DNA from: Streptomyces bambusae
Lineage (GTDB): Bacteria; Actinomycetota; Actinomycetes; Streptomycetales; Streptomycetaceae
Length of the DNA stretch: 64,000 nt
NCBI RefSeq assembly: GCF_020532645.1
Contig: NZ_JAJAUZ010000009.1
Location: forward strand, 1 to 64,000
Direction of reading: 5' to 3'
Position 1 is the first letter of the stretch. Every line of letters starts with the position of its first letter. Positions 17,471 to 26,964 of this stretch are shown here, one piece after another. A program made the translations under genes and the position numbers. A model generated the notes under the pieces. It worked only from the letters and a program-made list of their open reading frames with translations, was not told where the DNA came from and searched no databases.

Positions 17471-17717
17471 AGCATGCGCCTGGCGGGCGATCGGATCATG
17501 GAGCCCGTTGCGCAGGCGCCGGCCAGGGAACGCAACACACACACTTACGCCGTCCATGGGTGTGATGTATCAGATAGCCACTTCTATACGCCCTGACCTG
17601 CGGTTACGCTGCCTGCCAGATGCGGCGGGGAGGCATGCCTCGGCGTATCGGGCTCGGCTGTGCCTGTCTGCGGGCGGCCCCACGCCCCACATCGCTCAGT
17701 TTGTCCCAGGGGGGACC

Positions 17718-19442
17718 GTGAACACCCAGCGCCGCAAGCGCTTCGGCCGTCTGGCGGCCTGCACTGCACTCGCACTCACTGCCGGCCTGGTCGGCTCCGC
17801 CGGACCGGCCCTCGCGGAGGACCGGGGTTCACCTCGCAGCGCGACTGGCAGTGTGGGGCCGACGTTGGACCTCCCCGGGTCTGCCCCTGCGGGCAGCTAC
17901 GCGGCCCGTCCCGCCAAGCCACGCATGGACTTCGATGCGGACGGCATCTCGGACCGCGTGTTCCGGCAGTTGGCAAGGGTGGGAGAGCAGTACACACAGG
18001 TGCTCCTCAGCGGCTCAAAGTCCGGGAGCGCCGAGAGTTTCCTCCTCCACAACGACTACAAAGAGTGGTACAAGGACCTCGTACCTGCCGGCAACCTGGC
18101 CGGCAGTGCGGCCCCTGAGCTGCTGACACTGTCGTACGACGGCCGGCTGTCGCTGCTGCAGACCAACGGCCGCATGACGACCGCCCCTACCTGGTCGGGC
18201 AAGGGATGGCAGGTCTACAACCGGGTCGTCGGCACCGGTGACCTGACCAAGGACGGCAAGCCCGATCTGCTGGCCCGCACCCCGTCCGGCGAGCTGTTCC
18301 TGTACCGGGGCACGGGCAGCATCACCACGCAGCCGTTCGCCCCGCGGGTCAAGGTGGGAGGGGGCTGGAGCATCTACGACCAGGTCGTGGGCTCGAACGA
18401 CCTGGATGCGGACGGAGTCGCGGACCTGATCGCGCGTACCCCGAAGGGTGACCTCTACTTCTACAAGGGCACCGGCTCCGCGACGGCTCCCTTCAAGCCC
18501 GCGGTGAGGGTCGGCACCGGGTGGCAGATCTACAACCAGGTGATCGGCGCGGACGACCTCAACGGTGACGGCCGGGCCGACCTCATGGCTCGCGCCTTCT
18601 CCGGTTCTATGTACTGCTACTACTCCACCGGACCGGGCAAGTTCGCCGCACGCACGAGTTGCGGCGCCGGCTGGCAGGACACCGAACTCTTCCTCGGCTC
18701 CGGCATCACGCCCTCCTACGGCAAGCACGAGCTTGTCGGCATCGACCGCACCAACCGTTTCTGGTTCCTCACCGCCCGCGCCAACGGGACCTTCACCGAG
18801 CCCTTCTCCCCGTACCCGGCCGATTTCTGGCCGGCCGGGGCCAAGCTGACCTCCGCCACCGGCCTCGACGTGAGCGGCTACCCCCGCTCGTTCGCCCTCA
18901 CCGCCAGCGGTCTGGTCAACAAGACCACAGGAACGCCGATCGGCGGCAACTGGTCGAAGACCAACCTGGTCGTCGGCCCCGGCGACCTCACCGGCGACGG
19001 CATGGGGGACCTGCTGTCCCGGGACAGCACTGGAACCTTGTGGCTGCACGCAGGCAACGGCACCGCCAATGTCTTCGCCACACCGGTGAAGGTCGGCACG
19101 GGCTGGGGCCGCTACACGGCGCTCGTCGGATCCGGGGACGTAAGCGGCGACGGGCGGCCCGATCTGGTGGGCCGCAGCGGCGACAGCCTCTACCTGTTCC
19201 CGGGTACGGGATCCACTGCGGCTCCCTTCGGGGCCCGCGTGCTCGTCGGCACAGGCTGGTCGGCCTACACGGCACTCGCCGCCCCCGGCGACATCAACGG
19301 AGACGGCCGAACCGACTTGGTGGCACGCGACGCCGCAGGAACGCTGTACCGCTTCACCGCCACCGGACTGACCGGCACAGCGGCCTTCACGGCCCGCGCC
19401 AAGATCAGCACCGGGTGGAACGGCTACACGCAATTGCACTGA
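17718..19442 (+). CDS. Secreted FG-GAP/VCBS beta-propeller protein
   Basis: Protein of 574 aa. GTG is preferred as start because a G-run (GGGGGGA) lies just upstream and a signal peptide follows at once (AACTALALTAGLVGSAGPALA). Seven or more repeats have the pattern GxGWxxYxxVVGxxDLxxDGxxDLLARxxxGxLxxY, the VCBS/FG-GAP blade, with DxDxDG-like Ca-binding loops (DLTKDGKPD, DLNGDGRAD, DVSGDGRPD). The protein ends in GWNGYTQLH, and the other three FG-GAP proteins here also end in a GWxxY motif. Such propellers act outside the cell in adhesion or as scaffolds; no enzymatic site is visible. A strong hairpin follows. Confidence 0.88.
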   Translation: MNTQRRKRFGRLAACTALALTAGLVGSAGPALAEDRGSPRSATGSVGPTLDLPGSAPAGSYAARPAKPRMDFDADGISDRVFRQLARVGEQYTQVLLSGSKSGSAESFLLHNDYKEWYKDLVPAGNLAGSAAPELLTLSYDGRLSLLQTNGRMTTAPTWSGKGWQVYNRVVGTGDLTKDGKPDLLARTPSGELFLYRGTGSITTQPFAPRVKVGGGWSIYDQVVGSNDLDADGVADLIARTPKGDLYFYKGTGSATAPFKPAVRVGTGWQIYNQVIGADDLNGDGRADLMARAFSGSMYCYYSTGPGKFAARTSCGAGWQDTELFLGSGITPSYGKHELVGIDRTNRFWFLTARANGTFTEPFSPYPADFWPAGAKLTSATGLDVSGYPRSFALTASGLVNKTTGTPIGGNWSKTNLVVGPGDLTGDGMGDLLSRDSTGTLWLHAGNGTANVFATPVKVGTGWGRYTALVGSGDVSGDGRPDLVGRSGDSLYLFPGTGSTAAPFGARVLVGTGWSAYTALAAPGDINGDGRTDLVARDAAGTLYRFTATGLTGTAAFTARAKISTGWNGYTQLH

Positions 19443-19449
19443 CCCATAC

Positions 19450-19481
19450 GGGACCGCCCGTTTCCGCAGGCAGGCGGTCCC
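19450..19481 (+). terminator. Terminator of the FG-GAP gene
   Basis: GGGACCGCC pairs with GGCGGTCCC across a 14-nt loop, 8 nt after the stop codon at 19442. Confidence 0.65.
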
Positions 19482-19494
19482 GGCTTGGGCGCAA

Positions 19495-21314
19495 CACACC
19501 ACGCCGCCGCCCACAGTCCACTTGCCGCTCGACTTGACCGCCATGTCGACGACGGAGGACACCTTCGCCTCGTACTCGAAGCTCGCGTACGCGTCCCAGT
19601 AGGCGTGGGCTTCGCCGACGGTTGTATGGCCCACCGTGGTCTTGCCCGGCACGGTCACGGTGTAGCAGCTGCCGCTGTCCATGGGGGCCGGGTGGTTGGT
19701 GACAGGCTCGGACCGGACGTTGACGCCGTCGACCAGGTACGGATCGTACTTTTCAGGCGAGGGCCCCCGGTCGCTCTGCCACTCGGGCACCGGGCTGGGC
19801 TCGGCCGGATCGGGAAGCACTCCGAGCTTGTCCGCCTCGGCGGCGAACGTCTCACTCATCTCCATCGCCGTCGGCTCCGGCTCGTCCTTTGCCTCGGGGA
19901 GCAGGGCCGCCTTGTACTGCTTGGGGGCAGCCGCGGCCAGTGCGATCGCCTTGGCGCCGGCCGCCTTGGAGGCGGGGAGGACGGAGATCTCGTTCACGGC
20001 GAACATGTCCACGCCGGAGGGGGTCCTGCCCTTCACGCTGGCGGTCAGGCGGACGATGCCTCCGTTGGCGTCCGCGGCCGCATCCACCGCAGCCGGGAGC
20101 CGGTCCGGCAAGGTGAGCGACCAGGTGCCGTCCGCTGCGGTCGTGACCGTGCCCAGTTTCGGAAGTACGGTCCCCTTGCCGTCGGTCTTCAGGAGTGCGG
20201 GGTCCGAAGCCTCCACCTCGACGGTCAGGCCGGGAGCCGGCTTGCCGTCGCCCAGGGTGAACTTGCCGGACACCGTCGTCGGACCGGTGGGCACCGGCAG
20301 CTGCTGCTCCACCGGCTCCTGAGGCGCAGCCGGCGGCTCCTCCGACGGGATGTGACCGAAAGGCTTCTCGGTGGTCTGGTCCGCAAGGCAGCTGTAGGCG
20401 TCCGGGAACGACTCCCCGTACAGCCCGCTCATGACATCGGCGTTCTTCAGGCTCAACGGCGAGCCCGCGTAGCTCTTGACGACACCGGAGTAGTCCTGCG
20501 AGCCGGAGTTCGTGTAGAGAACACCGGGGCCCGGCATCCACGCGGTCTTCGCGCCCGTCAAGCCGGTGGCGAACACGGTCGGAGAGTCGATGCGGGGAAC
20601 GAAGCCAGCCCCGCCGCCGGCCGGGGCGTCTTCGCTGTAATCCCACCGGGTGACGGTGCCGCCATCCAGCGTGTACACGTATCCGTCGAAGCCCCACACG
20701 TCGTCCGCCGACTTGATCGCCGCAGCCGCCGGCGACGAGGCAGCGATCGGCGCAGCCCCCTTGGCCAGGGTGCCGCCACCGGTGGAGGGTGAACTCTGCT
20801 GATAGACCTCAACGGCTCCCGTCGACGTCTGCGCGATGATGCGCCCTGCCGGAGTGGTCGAGGAGAAGATCCGCTTGTACGCGTCCCAGCCGGAGCCGTA
20901 CGTCTTGACCGGCGTAAGAAGCGCACCACCCGTGGCGGTGTTGTCCTTGTACGACTTCAGAACGCCTTCCGGAGTCACCTCGTAGAACACACCCCGCGCA
21001 CCGCCGAAGTACTGACCGAAAAGCGGCAGCGCAACCTTCTGCCCGGTATCCACCAGAGTGGAATTCCCGCTCTTGGGACTCCAATCGGTGAACTTGCGCA
21101 GATAGCGGCCCCCAGGAAGGACATTCTTCCCAGGCCGCGTTTCGATCACGTACGTGTCAATAGTGGCCGGACAACCCGCAGCCGCAGCATCTGCAGCCGC
21201 GACACCGGGAGCCGAAACAGCAGCATGCGCCACCAAGGAACCAGCCAACAAAGACGCCGCCAGAAGACCGCGCACCGACCTGTCAGACAGTGCACGACGT
21301 GGGTAACCGTTCAT
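19495..21314 (-). pseudogene. Secreted tachylectin-like protein, 3' end lost
   Basis: ATG 21314, with AAGGGGTGGG just upstream, starts a signal peptide (GLLAASLLAGSLVAHAAVSA). Then come tachylectin-like blades (GVFYEVTPEGVLKSYKDN, GSGWDAYKRIF), a carboxypeptidase-regulatory-like Ig domain (TVSGKFTLGDGKPAPGLTV) and a region rich in A/E/P. At about 19495-19505 (after KSSGKWTVGG) protein-like sequence stops and the frame runs on, without a stop, antisense through the FG-GAP gene to 18015. The native C-terminus is therefore missing, presumably removed by the event that brought the FG-GAP gene and its terminator next to it. At least 606 aa of the original remain. Expression of a 1.1-kilo-residue fusion is conceivable but unlikely to be functional. 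Confidence 0.7.
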
Positions 21315-21824
21315 CCCACCCCTTACAAGAATCGCCACGCATGTGGCGCCAATCGCAGGCACCGTCACGGTCGGCCGACGTATTTGCGGTTCCTACACCC
21401 TCTCCCTCAGGAACCCCGTCGACCGCTGCTCAAGCGCCCGGCCACAGCTATCTCCTGCTGCGCGGAGGCAAATCTATGCAGGTCACAAGGGCCGAGGAAG
21501 GCTCAAGATCAAAATATGAGGTTCCCCTGAGATTTCATCCCCGATTTCGAAACGAACGGGCCATGACACCAATATCCAGCCACCGGAAAACGGCACCCCC
21601 ACACCATCAACTGAGCCCTCAAGCAAGCCGGCGTGTGGATCGCGAACCAACAGCAGCGCCGCGACCGGCTCGATGCCGGTCAACTCGCCACCCTTCCGAC
21701 CCGGCGCGGCCGTAGGGTGGGCGGCAGGAAAAGGACCGGTTAGAGGGGTGTCTGCCGTGCGTGGTGAGCCTGGTTGGGGCGTGGATCAGCAGGACGTCGG
21801 GGGCGGATTCACTCGGAGGGCATC
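21315..21824. other. 510-bp intergenic stretch, relatively AT-rich
   Basis: The region separates two divergent genes. It is less GC-rich than the neighbours, especially 21470-21600, which fits a promoter region. Short frames on both strands lack coding character. No specific boxes are assigned. Confidence 0.35.
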
Positions 21825-22208
21825 GTGAGCGACACGAACTGGGAAGGCTGGTACCAGCAGGTCCTGGCCGCCGTGGCGCTGCTGGCCGCTTCCGCATGCG
21901 ATCAGGTGGCCTGGCTGGAGAAGCACGACGCCCCGGTCGACGAGATCGCCCTCAACTTCGACGACTCCGCCGTCATGGCGCCACAGCTCGCGGACGCCGG
22001 CTGGCTCACCCCCGAAGCACTGTCCGAGCTCGCGCACATGGACGATCTCCTCAATCGTCTGACCGCGGACGAGGGCTCCACGCACTGGACCGCTGAGGGG
22101 CTCAGGACAGACGCACTGTGGGCGCAGATCCGTCAGGAAGCCGACAGGTTCCTCCGCGCACAAGGCGCGACGGACCAGGCACTCCCCCTCGCCGAGGCAC
22201 TCCCCTGA
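21825..22208 (+). CDS. Hypothetical acidic cytoplasmic protein (127 aa)
   Basis: GTG 21825 is chosen because GGAGG lies 5 nt upstream; an earlier ATG at 21774 adds only a Gly/Arg-rich leader. The product has no signal peptide or membrane span. It is helical and acidic (DNWEGWYQQVLAAVALLAA, LNFDDSAVMAPQLADAGWLT, ELAHMDDLLNRLTADEG) and ends LPLAEALP. The spacing of hydrophobic residues suggests a small all-helical domain. I do not recognise the family. Next comes a frameshifted gene on the other strand, so no operon partner is evident. Confidence 0.6.
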   Translation: MSDTNWEGWYQQVLAAVALLAASACDQVAWLEKHDAPVDEIALNFDDSAVMAPQLADAGWLTPEALSELAHMDDLLNRLTADEGSTHWTAEGLRTDALWAQIRQEADRFLRAQGATDQALPLAEALP

Positions 22209-22367
22209 CGACCGGCCACTCGGCCTTCCCCGTCAATCCCGCCAAGAGCGATCTTGATCTGGTGGCGCGGCAAATCGCCACCCGCTGCGAGGAGACCATG
22301 GTCTATCGGGCCGGCTTCCTCACCGTGGGCATCTTCCCGTGGTCTGCCCGCCCAATGAGCAAGCAGA

Positions 22368-22717
22368 TCACGGTCGGAGGCACTCATCCTGCGGATCGAA
22401 GCAGACGAGTCCGTGCTCGCGAGCGGGCGCAGCGGCGTACTCGAACACTTCCTCCGCTGTGCCGTAGGACATGGGCAAGTACACGATCGGGCCCGAAGCC
22501 TCCTCGATGACCGGCGGAGACGCCCACACGACACTGCGGCCGCGGTCGTCCGGATAGCGCGCGACAAGCGCTGCCACATAGGCCACGATGCGTGGTACCG
22601 GAGGGACGACGCATCGTCCGACTCCAGGTAGCGCTCGTAGAGCTCGTCGTAGACCAAGCCCGCTCGACGGTCATCGAGTGGATGATCGCCGTCCCACACC
22701 GCAAGGTCATAACTCAC
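22368..22717 (-). pseudogene. Frameshifted small hypothetical protein
   Basis: The sequence starts at GTG 22717 with SYDLAVWDGDHP, a beginning I associate with a widespread family of small actinomycete proteins of unknown role. It continues DDRRAGLVYDELYERYLESDDAS. At GGG 22603-22605 (CCC on the coding strand) one base is missing; with four C the frame continues PPVPRIVAYVAALVARYPDD to EHGLVCFDPQDECLRP, ending at 22368. The two halves in adjacent frames give one protein of about 116 aa. Either a recent pseudogene or a homopolymer sequencing error; function unknown. Confidence 0.7.
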
Positions 22718-22918
22718 CAGAGCATCGTCCCAGGCACGCCTCCTGCGACCGTCGGCAGGCTCGAGGGTCGAACCCTTGCCGGGTAAACCGGGGTCAACGC
22801 CCACTGCCACCCGCCCTCACTCGCCCGGCCACACACCAGTGTCGTCCCGGCCTCTGACACTCCAGGCGGCGGCGTACGTCGAAGGACGATCAGACCCCGG
22901 GCGTGTTCGGCCGTGCCG

Positions 22919-23665
22919 TCAGGCGGGGACGGTGCCGGTCAGGCCGCCGTCGATGACGAGGTCCTGGCCGTTGACGTAGGACGCGTCGGACGAGGCGAGG
23001 AACGCCACGGCCGCGGCGACCTCCTCCGGGCGGCCGAAGCGGCCGGCGACGATCTGGCCGGTGATCGCCTTTGCCTCCGCTTCGGTCAGCGCGTCTGCGG
23101 GGTACATCGGGGTGTCGATGTAGCCGGGGCTGACGGAGTTGACGCGGATGTTGCGCGGGGCGAGGGAGGCGGCGAGGGTTCGGGCCAGGTTGTGCACGGC
23201 GGCCTTCGTGGCCGAGTAGAGGGTCAGGACGCCATTGCCCCGGTGGAGGGTCCAAGAGGCGTTGATGACGATCGCACCTCCGTCCGCCAGCAGCGGCAGT
23301 GCCTTCTGCACGGTGAAGAACACGCCTTTGAAGTTGACGTCGATGCCGTGGTCGAAGTCTGCCTCTGTGATGTTCTCGAACGGCAGGAACGTGCCGGTAC
23401 CCGCGTTCGCGAAGAGGCCGTCCAGCTGTCCGTGACGCTCCCGTACGGTCTTCACCAGGGCCTCCACCGCGCCGAGGTCGGCGGCGTCGGCCACGATCCC
23501 CGAGGCGTGGGGGCCGAGCTCCCGGACGGCGGAGTCCACCCGTGCGCGTGTACGGCCGGTGACGATGACGTGGGCGCCTTCGGTGACGAGGCGGTGTGCG
23601 GTCGCCAGGCCCATGCCGCTGGTGCCGCCGGTGATGAGGATGGTCTTGTCGGTGAAGCGGTTCAT
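22919..23665 (-). CDS. Short-chain dehydrogenase/reductase (SDR)
   Basis: Classical SDR of 248 aa. The cofactor motif TGGTSGMG is at residues 12-19 with R38 and R40 downstream, favouring NADP(H). NAG is at 87-89 and the catalytic set S137, Y150, K154 (YSATK) is present. C-terminal PGYIDTPM and the ending DLVIDGGLTG are typical. It probably oxidises or reduces a small alcohol or ketone; the substrate is unknown. Its ATG overlaps the stop of the hydrolase gene as ATGA, so it is translationally coupled as the last gene of a three-gene operon divergent from the LysR gene. Confidence 0.9.
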   Translation of the reverse strand: MNRFTDKTILITGGTSGMGLATAHRLVTEGAHVIVTGRTRARVDSAVRELGPHASGIVADAADLGAVEALVKTVRERHGQLDGLFANAGTGTFLPFENITEADFDHGIDVNFKGVFFTVQKALPLLADGGAIVINASWTLHRGNGVLTLYSATKAAVHNLARTLAASLAPRNIRVNSVSPGYIDTPMYPADALTEAEAKAITGQIVAGRFGRPEEVAAAVAFLASSDASYVNGQDLVIDGGLTGTVPA

Positions 23666-24691
23666 GTCGGTGTTCCCGTCAGGGTGTGCGTGAAGTGGTC
23701 GCTGAGGCGGGGCAGCCAGTCGGGCCGCGCGTTGCCGAGGAGGTGGTCGCCGTGCGGGACGGACAGGTGGCTGCCGTGCGGCGCCAGGCGGGCCAGGGTC
23801 TCGCCGTTCGTCACACCGGGGATGACGTCCTGCTCTCCGTCCACGACCAGCAGCGGGGCCGCGATGCGGGGCGCAAGGGCGGTGAGGTCCACGTGGCGGA
23901 CGAACTCGTGGGCGGCGTCGGCGCCCCCCCGCGCGCCGGGCCATGATCTCTCGTACCGGCGGGGGCAGTTCCTCCCAGTCCAGGCGGAAGGGACCGCTGA
24001 CGGTGGCGGCGGCCGCCACGCGCGGCTCCAGGGCTGCGGCCCGGGCCGCGAAGTAGCCGCCCAGACTCAGGCCGACGAGTCCGATGCGTGCGACGCCGAG
24101 GGTGTCGATGACCCGGCCCACGACCCGCTCGTAGTCCGGCACGAAGGTCGTGGTGGCCGCGAGCACGCCCTGTCCGGGGCCGTCCATCGCGAACACCGCG
24201 AGCCCCCTGGCCAGCAGCGTGGAGGCCAGATCGAGGAATCCCTCCTTGGCCGAGTCCAGGCCGGGGACGACGACCACGGTTCCCGGCGCGTTGGAGGGGC
24301 CGCGCAGCCAGCCGGTGAATCCCTCACCGCTCACCCGCCGCGCACCGGGCTCCAGCACGGTGAGCGCCCGGCTCAGGGCGTGGTCCGCCTCGGCGGCGGC
24401 ACGGGGGGAGTCCGCGTACGGCGCCAGGGTGGCCAGGTGGAACCAGCGGGCCGCCGTCAGCAGGTACTCACCCGCGGAGAGGGACGATGCCGCGTCTTCC
24501 GCGCGCTGGAGGTAGCCGTGTCCGGTGCGGACGAAGGCGGGCCCCCAGTCGGCGACGGAGGTGAGGCTTCCTGTGACGCGCCGGTACTCGTGGGGGTCAA
24601 CACCTGTGCCGGTGGCGCGCGTCCACTGGGCGGCGGCGAAGTCGTCGGCGCAGTCGGTGGCGCAGTCGGTGGCGAAGTCGGTGGCGCTCAT
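23662..24691 (-). pseudogene. Alpha/beta hydrolase with one-base frameshift
   Basis: N-terminal frame from ATG 24691: a helical lid region, then TVVVVPGLDSAKEGFLD, MDGPGQG, and the nucleophile elbow GLSLGG (serine in GxSxG). After MARRAGG the frame breaks at a run of seven C (23924-23930; G7 on the coding strand). With six, it continues ADAAHEFVRHVDLTALAP into the other frame, which contains the acid-loop VVDGEQDVIPG and the catalytic histidine region HGDHLLGN, and ends at 23662. All three catalytic elements are thus present, about 342 aa in total. Related proteins (DUF1100/FrsA-like, 2,6-dihydroxypseudooxynicotine hydrolase type) fit the layout. Sequencing error, slippage or pseudogene cannot be told apart here. 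Both ends overlap neighbours as ATGA. Confidence 0.8.
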
Positions 24692-25608
24692 CGTGCTCCT
24701 CCGGTCAGCAGGACGGCCTTGCCGCGTATCCGGCGCTCTCGCAGGTCGACCAGGGTGTCGGCGGTCTGTGCCCAGTCGGCGATGCGGCCGACCTCCGGGT
24801 GCAGCCGGCCCTGATCCACGAGGCTCACCAGAGCGGAGAGATCGGAGCCGTACGGGGCGCCGGCGTAGTGGAAGTGCCGGATCGTGACGCGTGCGGGTCC
24901 GCCGAGGAGTTGGAAGAAGTCGAGGCTCACCGGGGTGCGGCTCGCCTGGCCGAACCAGACGAGCGTGCCGCCCGGACGCACCTTGGACAGGGCCAGTGGC
25001 AGATGCGGTCCGCCGGTGGACTCCAGCACGACATCGAAGGGTCCCTGAGCCTCCTCGACCCCGTGCACCACCTTCGCGCCCAGCTCGGCAAGGCGCTCGC
25101 CGCGCGCCGGTGTGGCTGTCACCGCGGTCAGCTCGGCTCCCGCCCCGACGGCCAGCTCGGTGACGTAGTGGCCGACGCCACCTGAGGCGCCGGTCAGGAG
25201 CACCCGTCGGCCGGCCGGGGAACCGGCCGTACGCAGCAGCCGCAGGGCAGTGATCCCGGCCAGGGGGAGGGCCGCCGCCCGTACGCTGCCGATGCTGTCC
25301 GGGAGGACCGCCAGCGAGTGGGTGGGCACGGCGGCGTACTCGGCCCATCCTCCCTGCGGCGGATGCCCGACCACGCGGGTGCCGATGCCGGGGCCGGAGC
25401 CGTCGGCTGCCGCCTGTACGACGAGCCCTGCGATGTCCTTGCCCGGCAGCGCCCCCGGTTGGGGATGTTCGAGCAGGAACGTCTCGCCCCGGTTCAGGGC
25501 GAACGCCTCGACTTTGACCAGTGCCTCACCGGGCTCGGGCACGGGCGGGGGGACCTCGGCGAAGGCGACGGGGCGTGCCGCTTCTCCCGTGGGAATCAGT
25601 CTTTGCAT
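24688..25608 (-). CDS. Zinc-free MDR quinone oxidoreductase
   Basis: Protein of 306 aa starting at ATG 25608 (MQRLIPTGEAARPVAF). It has a GroES-like N-terminal half with FALNRGE and PGKDIAGLV, then a Rossmann half with LLTGASGGVGHYVTELA. The usual structural and catalytic zinc cysteines are absent, as in QOR/crotonyl reductase-like medium-chain dehydrogenases. It likely reduces a quinone or enone with NADPH. First gene of the operon, divergent from the LysR gene, with its stop overlapping the hydrolase start (ATGA). Confidence 0.88.
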   Translation of the reverse strand: MQRLIPTGEAARPVAFAEVPPPVPEPGEALVKVEAFALNRGETFLLEHPQPGALPGKDIAGLVVQAAADGSGPGIGTRVVGHPPQGGWAEYAAVPTHSLAVLPDSIGSVRAAALPLAGITALRLLRTAGSPAGRRVLLTGASGGVGHYVTELAVGAGAELTAVTATPARGERLAELGAKVVHGVEEAQGPFDVVLESTGGPHLPLALSKVRPGGTLVWFGQASRTPVSLDFFQLLGGPARVTIRHFHYAGAPYGSDLSALVSLVDQGRLHPEVGRIADWAQTADTLVDLRERRIRGKAVLLTGGAR

Positions 25609-25664
25609 GGAGAGGATGCAACCCCCGCGGCCGCCCCTCGATCCAACAACGCCCGGGCAAGGCC

Positions 25665-25681
25665 GACAACTTTTGGTTGTC
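25665..25681. promoter_or_regulatory. Putative LysR operator GACAAC-N5-GTTGTC
   Basis: This perfect 6-bp inverted repeat with a TTTTG spacer lies between the two divergent starts (25608 and 25697) and ends 15 nt before the LysR ATG. A palindrome in this position is typical of LysR autoregulation and control of the divergent operon. Function is inferred from position. Confidence 0.55.
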
Positions 25682-25696
25682 ACCTATGGTGGGGCC

Positions 25697-26653
25697 ATGG
25701 ATCTCGACATGGCGCAGGTACGGGCCTTTGTGCGCACTGCCGAGGAACTGCACTTCGGGCGGGCGGCAGGGACGCTCGCCATCTCTCAGCAGGCGCTGTC
25801 CAAGAGGATCGCCCGGCTGGAATCCCTGCTCGGCACCGCACTGTTCCGGCGCGGCGGCAACGGCGTGCGCCTCACCGAGGACGGGCAGCGGTTCCTCCCA
25901 CCTGCCCGGCAGGCCGTGGCCGCCGCCGACACCGCGGTCGCGGCGGTGGTCGGCGAGGAGCGTCCGCTGCGCGTGGATGTCTGGGGGCACCTCTACGCGC
26001 CGATGCGGACGCTGGCCCAGGTCGCGTCCGCCGGCACCGGTCGGGCCGGGGAGCTGGCGTTGGGGCACGGGCGCGATCTTCCGTCGGTGACGACGGCTCT
26101 GCTGCACGGCGACATCGACGCAGCCTTCGGGCGGGTGCACCCCCCGCTGCCCGCCGGGCTTGTGCACCGCATCGTCCGTCTCGAACCGGTGGACGCCGTA
26201 CTGAGCGCGGACCATCCGCTCGCAGGAGAGCCGGCACTGCGGCCGGACCAGTTGCGCGACAGCGTGCTGTGGGCACCCGGTGCGCTGGACCGGCTCGATT
26301 TCCTCAGCCGGTTCGCCGACCGGTTCGGCATCCGGAACACAGCCACGAGCGTCAACCTGGGGCTCGCCCATTTCCTCACCGAGGTGGCGCAGGACCCGCG
26401 ACGCTTCTCGCTGCTGCCCGCCGATGTGCCGTTGCCGGAGGTCCCCGGACTGCGCTCTGTCCCGCTGGTCGATCCCACGCCGCTGTACGCCTGGTCGCTG
26501 CTCTGGCGCGCGGGCGACGGGCGCCCGGGGCTGAACGGCCTTGCCTCCGCTTGTGCCGAGGAGGCGGGGCGAAGCCGATGGCTGGAGTACGACCCGGCCC
26601 GCGACTGGCTGCCCGAACCACCAGCGAGCGGTGCCGGTTCCGGAACGGAATGA
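25697..26653 (+). CDS. LysR-family transcriptional regulator
   Basis: Protein of 318 aa. Residues 1-60 form the winged HTH (QVRAFVRTAEELHFGRAAGT, ISQQALSKRIARLESLLGTALF). The rest is a periplasmic-binding-protein-like effector domain that usually senses a small metabolite. ATG 25697 follows GGTGGGG. It is divergent from the oxidoreductase/hydrolase/SDR operon across an 88-bp gap containing a palindrome, so it most likely controls that operon. The upstream ORF extension to 25250 is antisense to the oxidoreductase and is not real. Confidence 0.92.
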   Translation: MDLDMAQVRAFVRTAEELHFGRAAGTLAISQQALSKRIARLESLLGTALFRRGGNGVRLTEDGQRFLPPARQAVAAADTAVAAVVGEERPLRVDVWGHLYAPMRTLAQVASAGTGRAGELALGHGRDLPSVTTALLHGDIDAAFGRVHPPLPAGLVHRIVRLEPVDAVLSADHPLAGEPALRPDQLRDSVLWAPGALDRLDFLSRFADRFGIRNTATSVNLGLAHFLTEVAQDPRRFSLLPADVPLPEVPGLRSVPLVDPTPLYAWSLLWRAGDGRPGLNGLASACAEEAGRSRWLEYDPARDWLPEPPASGAGSGTE

Positions 26654-26964
26654 CCTCGAGGGGCCTGCGGAGCGGTCCGGCCACCACAGTGCCGACGCGG
26701 GTGTGCGCGACGACTTCCAACGCGTGGAACCACACGACTGCGCCCGCTCCCCGGCGGCCGCGAAGAAACCACGCAACGGCAGGTCCTGGCCGAGCACGGC
26801 GCCCGCCGGGCCGCCGTACGGCCCTCCGCCGAGTCGGCCGCACCCGTGCCGAGCCCGGACGAGTGCGGGCCTACTCTCAACGAACTCCGAGAAGCCGAAG
26901 ACGCGCTCGGCGTCCGCCGACAGACCGCCCTCGGAACCGCGCCAGGAGGCGAAGCGGCCGCCGG
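26654..26964. other. 311-bp stretch, possible gene remnant
   Basis: No intact gene is present. One frame reads RRAAVRPSAESAAPVPSPDE and GPTLNELREAEDALGVRRQT, which looks coding-like, but no start or end fits it. It may be a decayed gene fragment. Nothing else is seen. Confidence 0.25.

Noticed and set aside
22209..22367. Transposase remnant between small hypothetical genes
   Set aside because: Some frames look vaguely coding but no transposase motif could be recognised.
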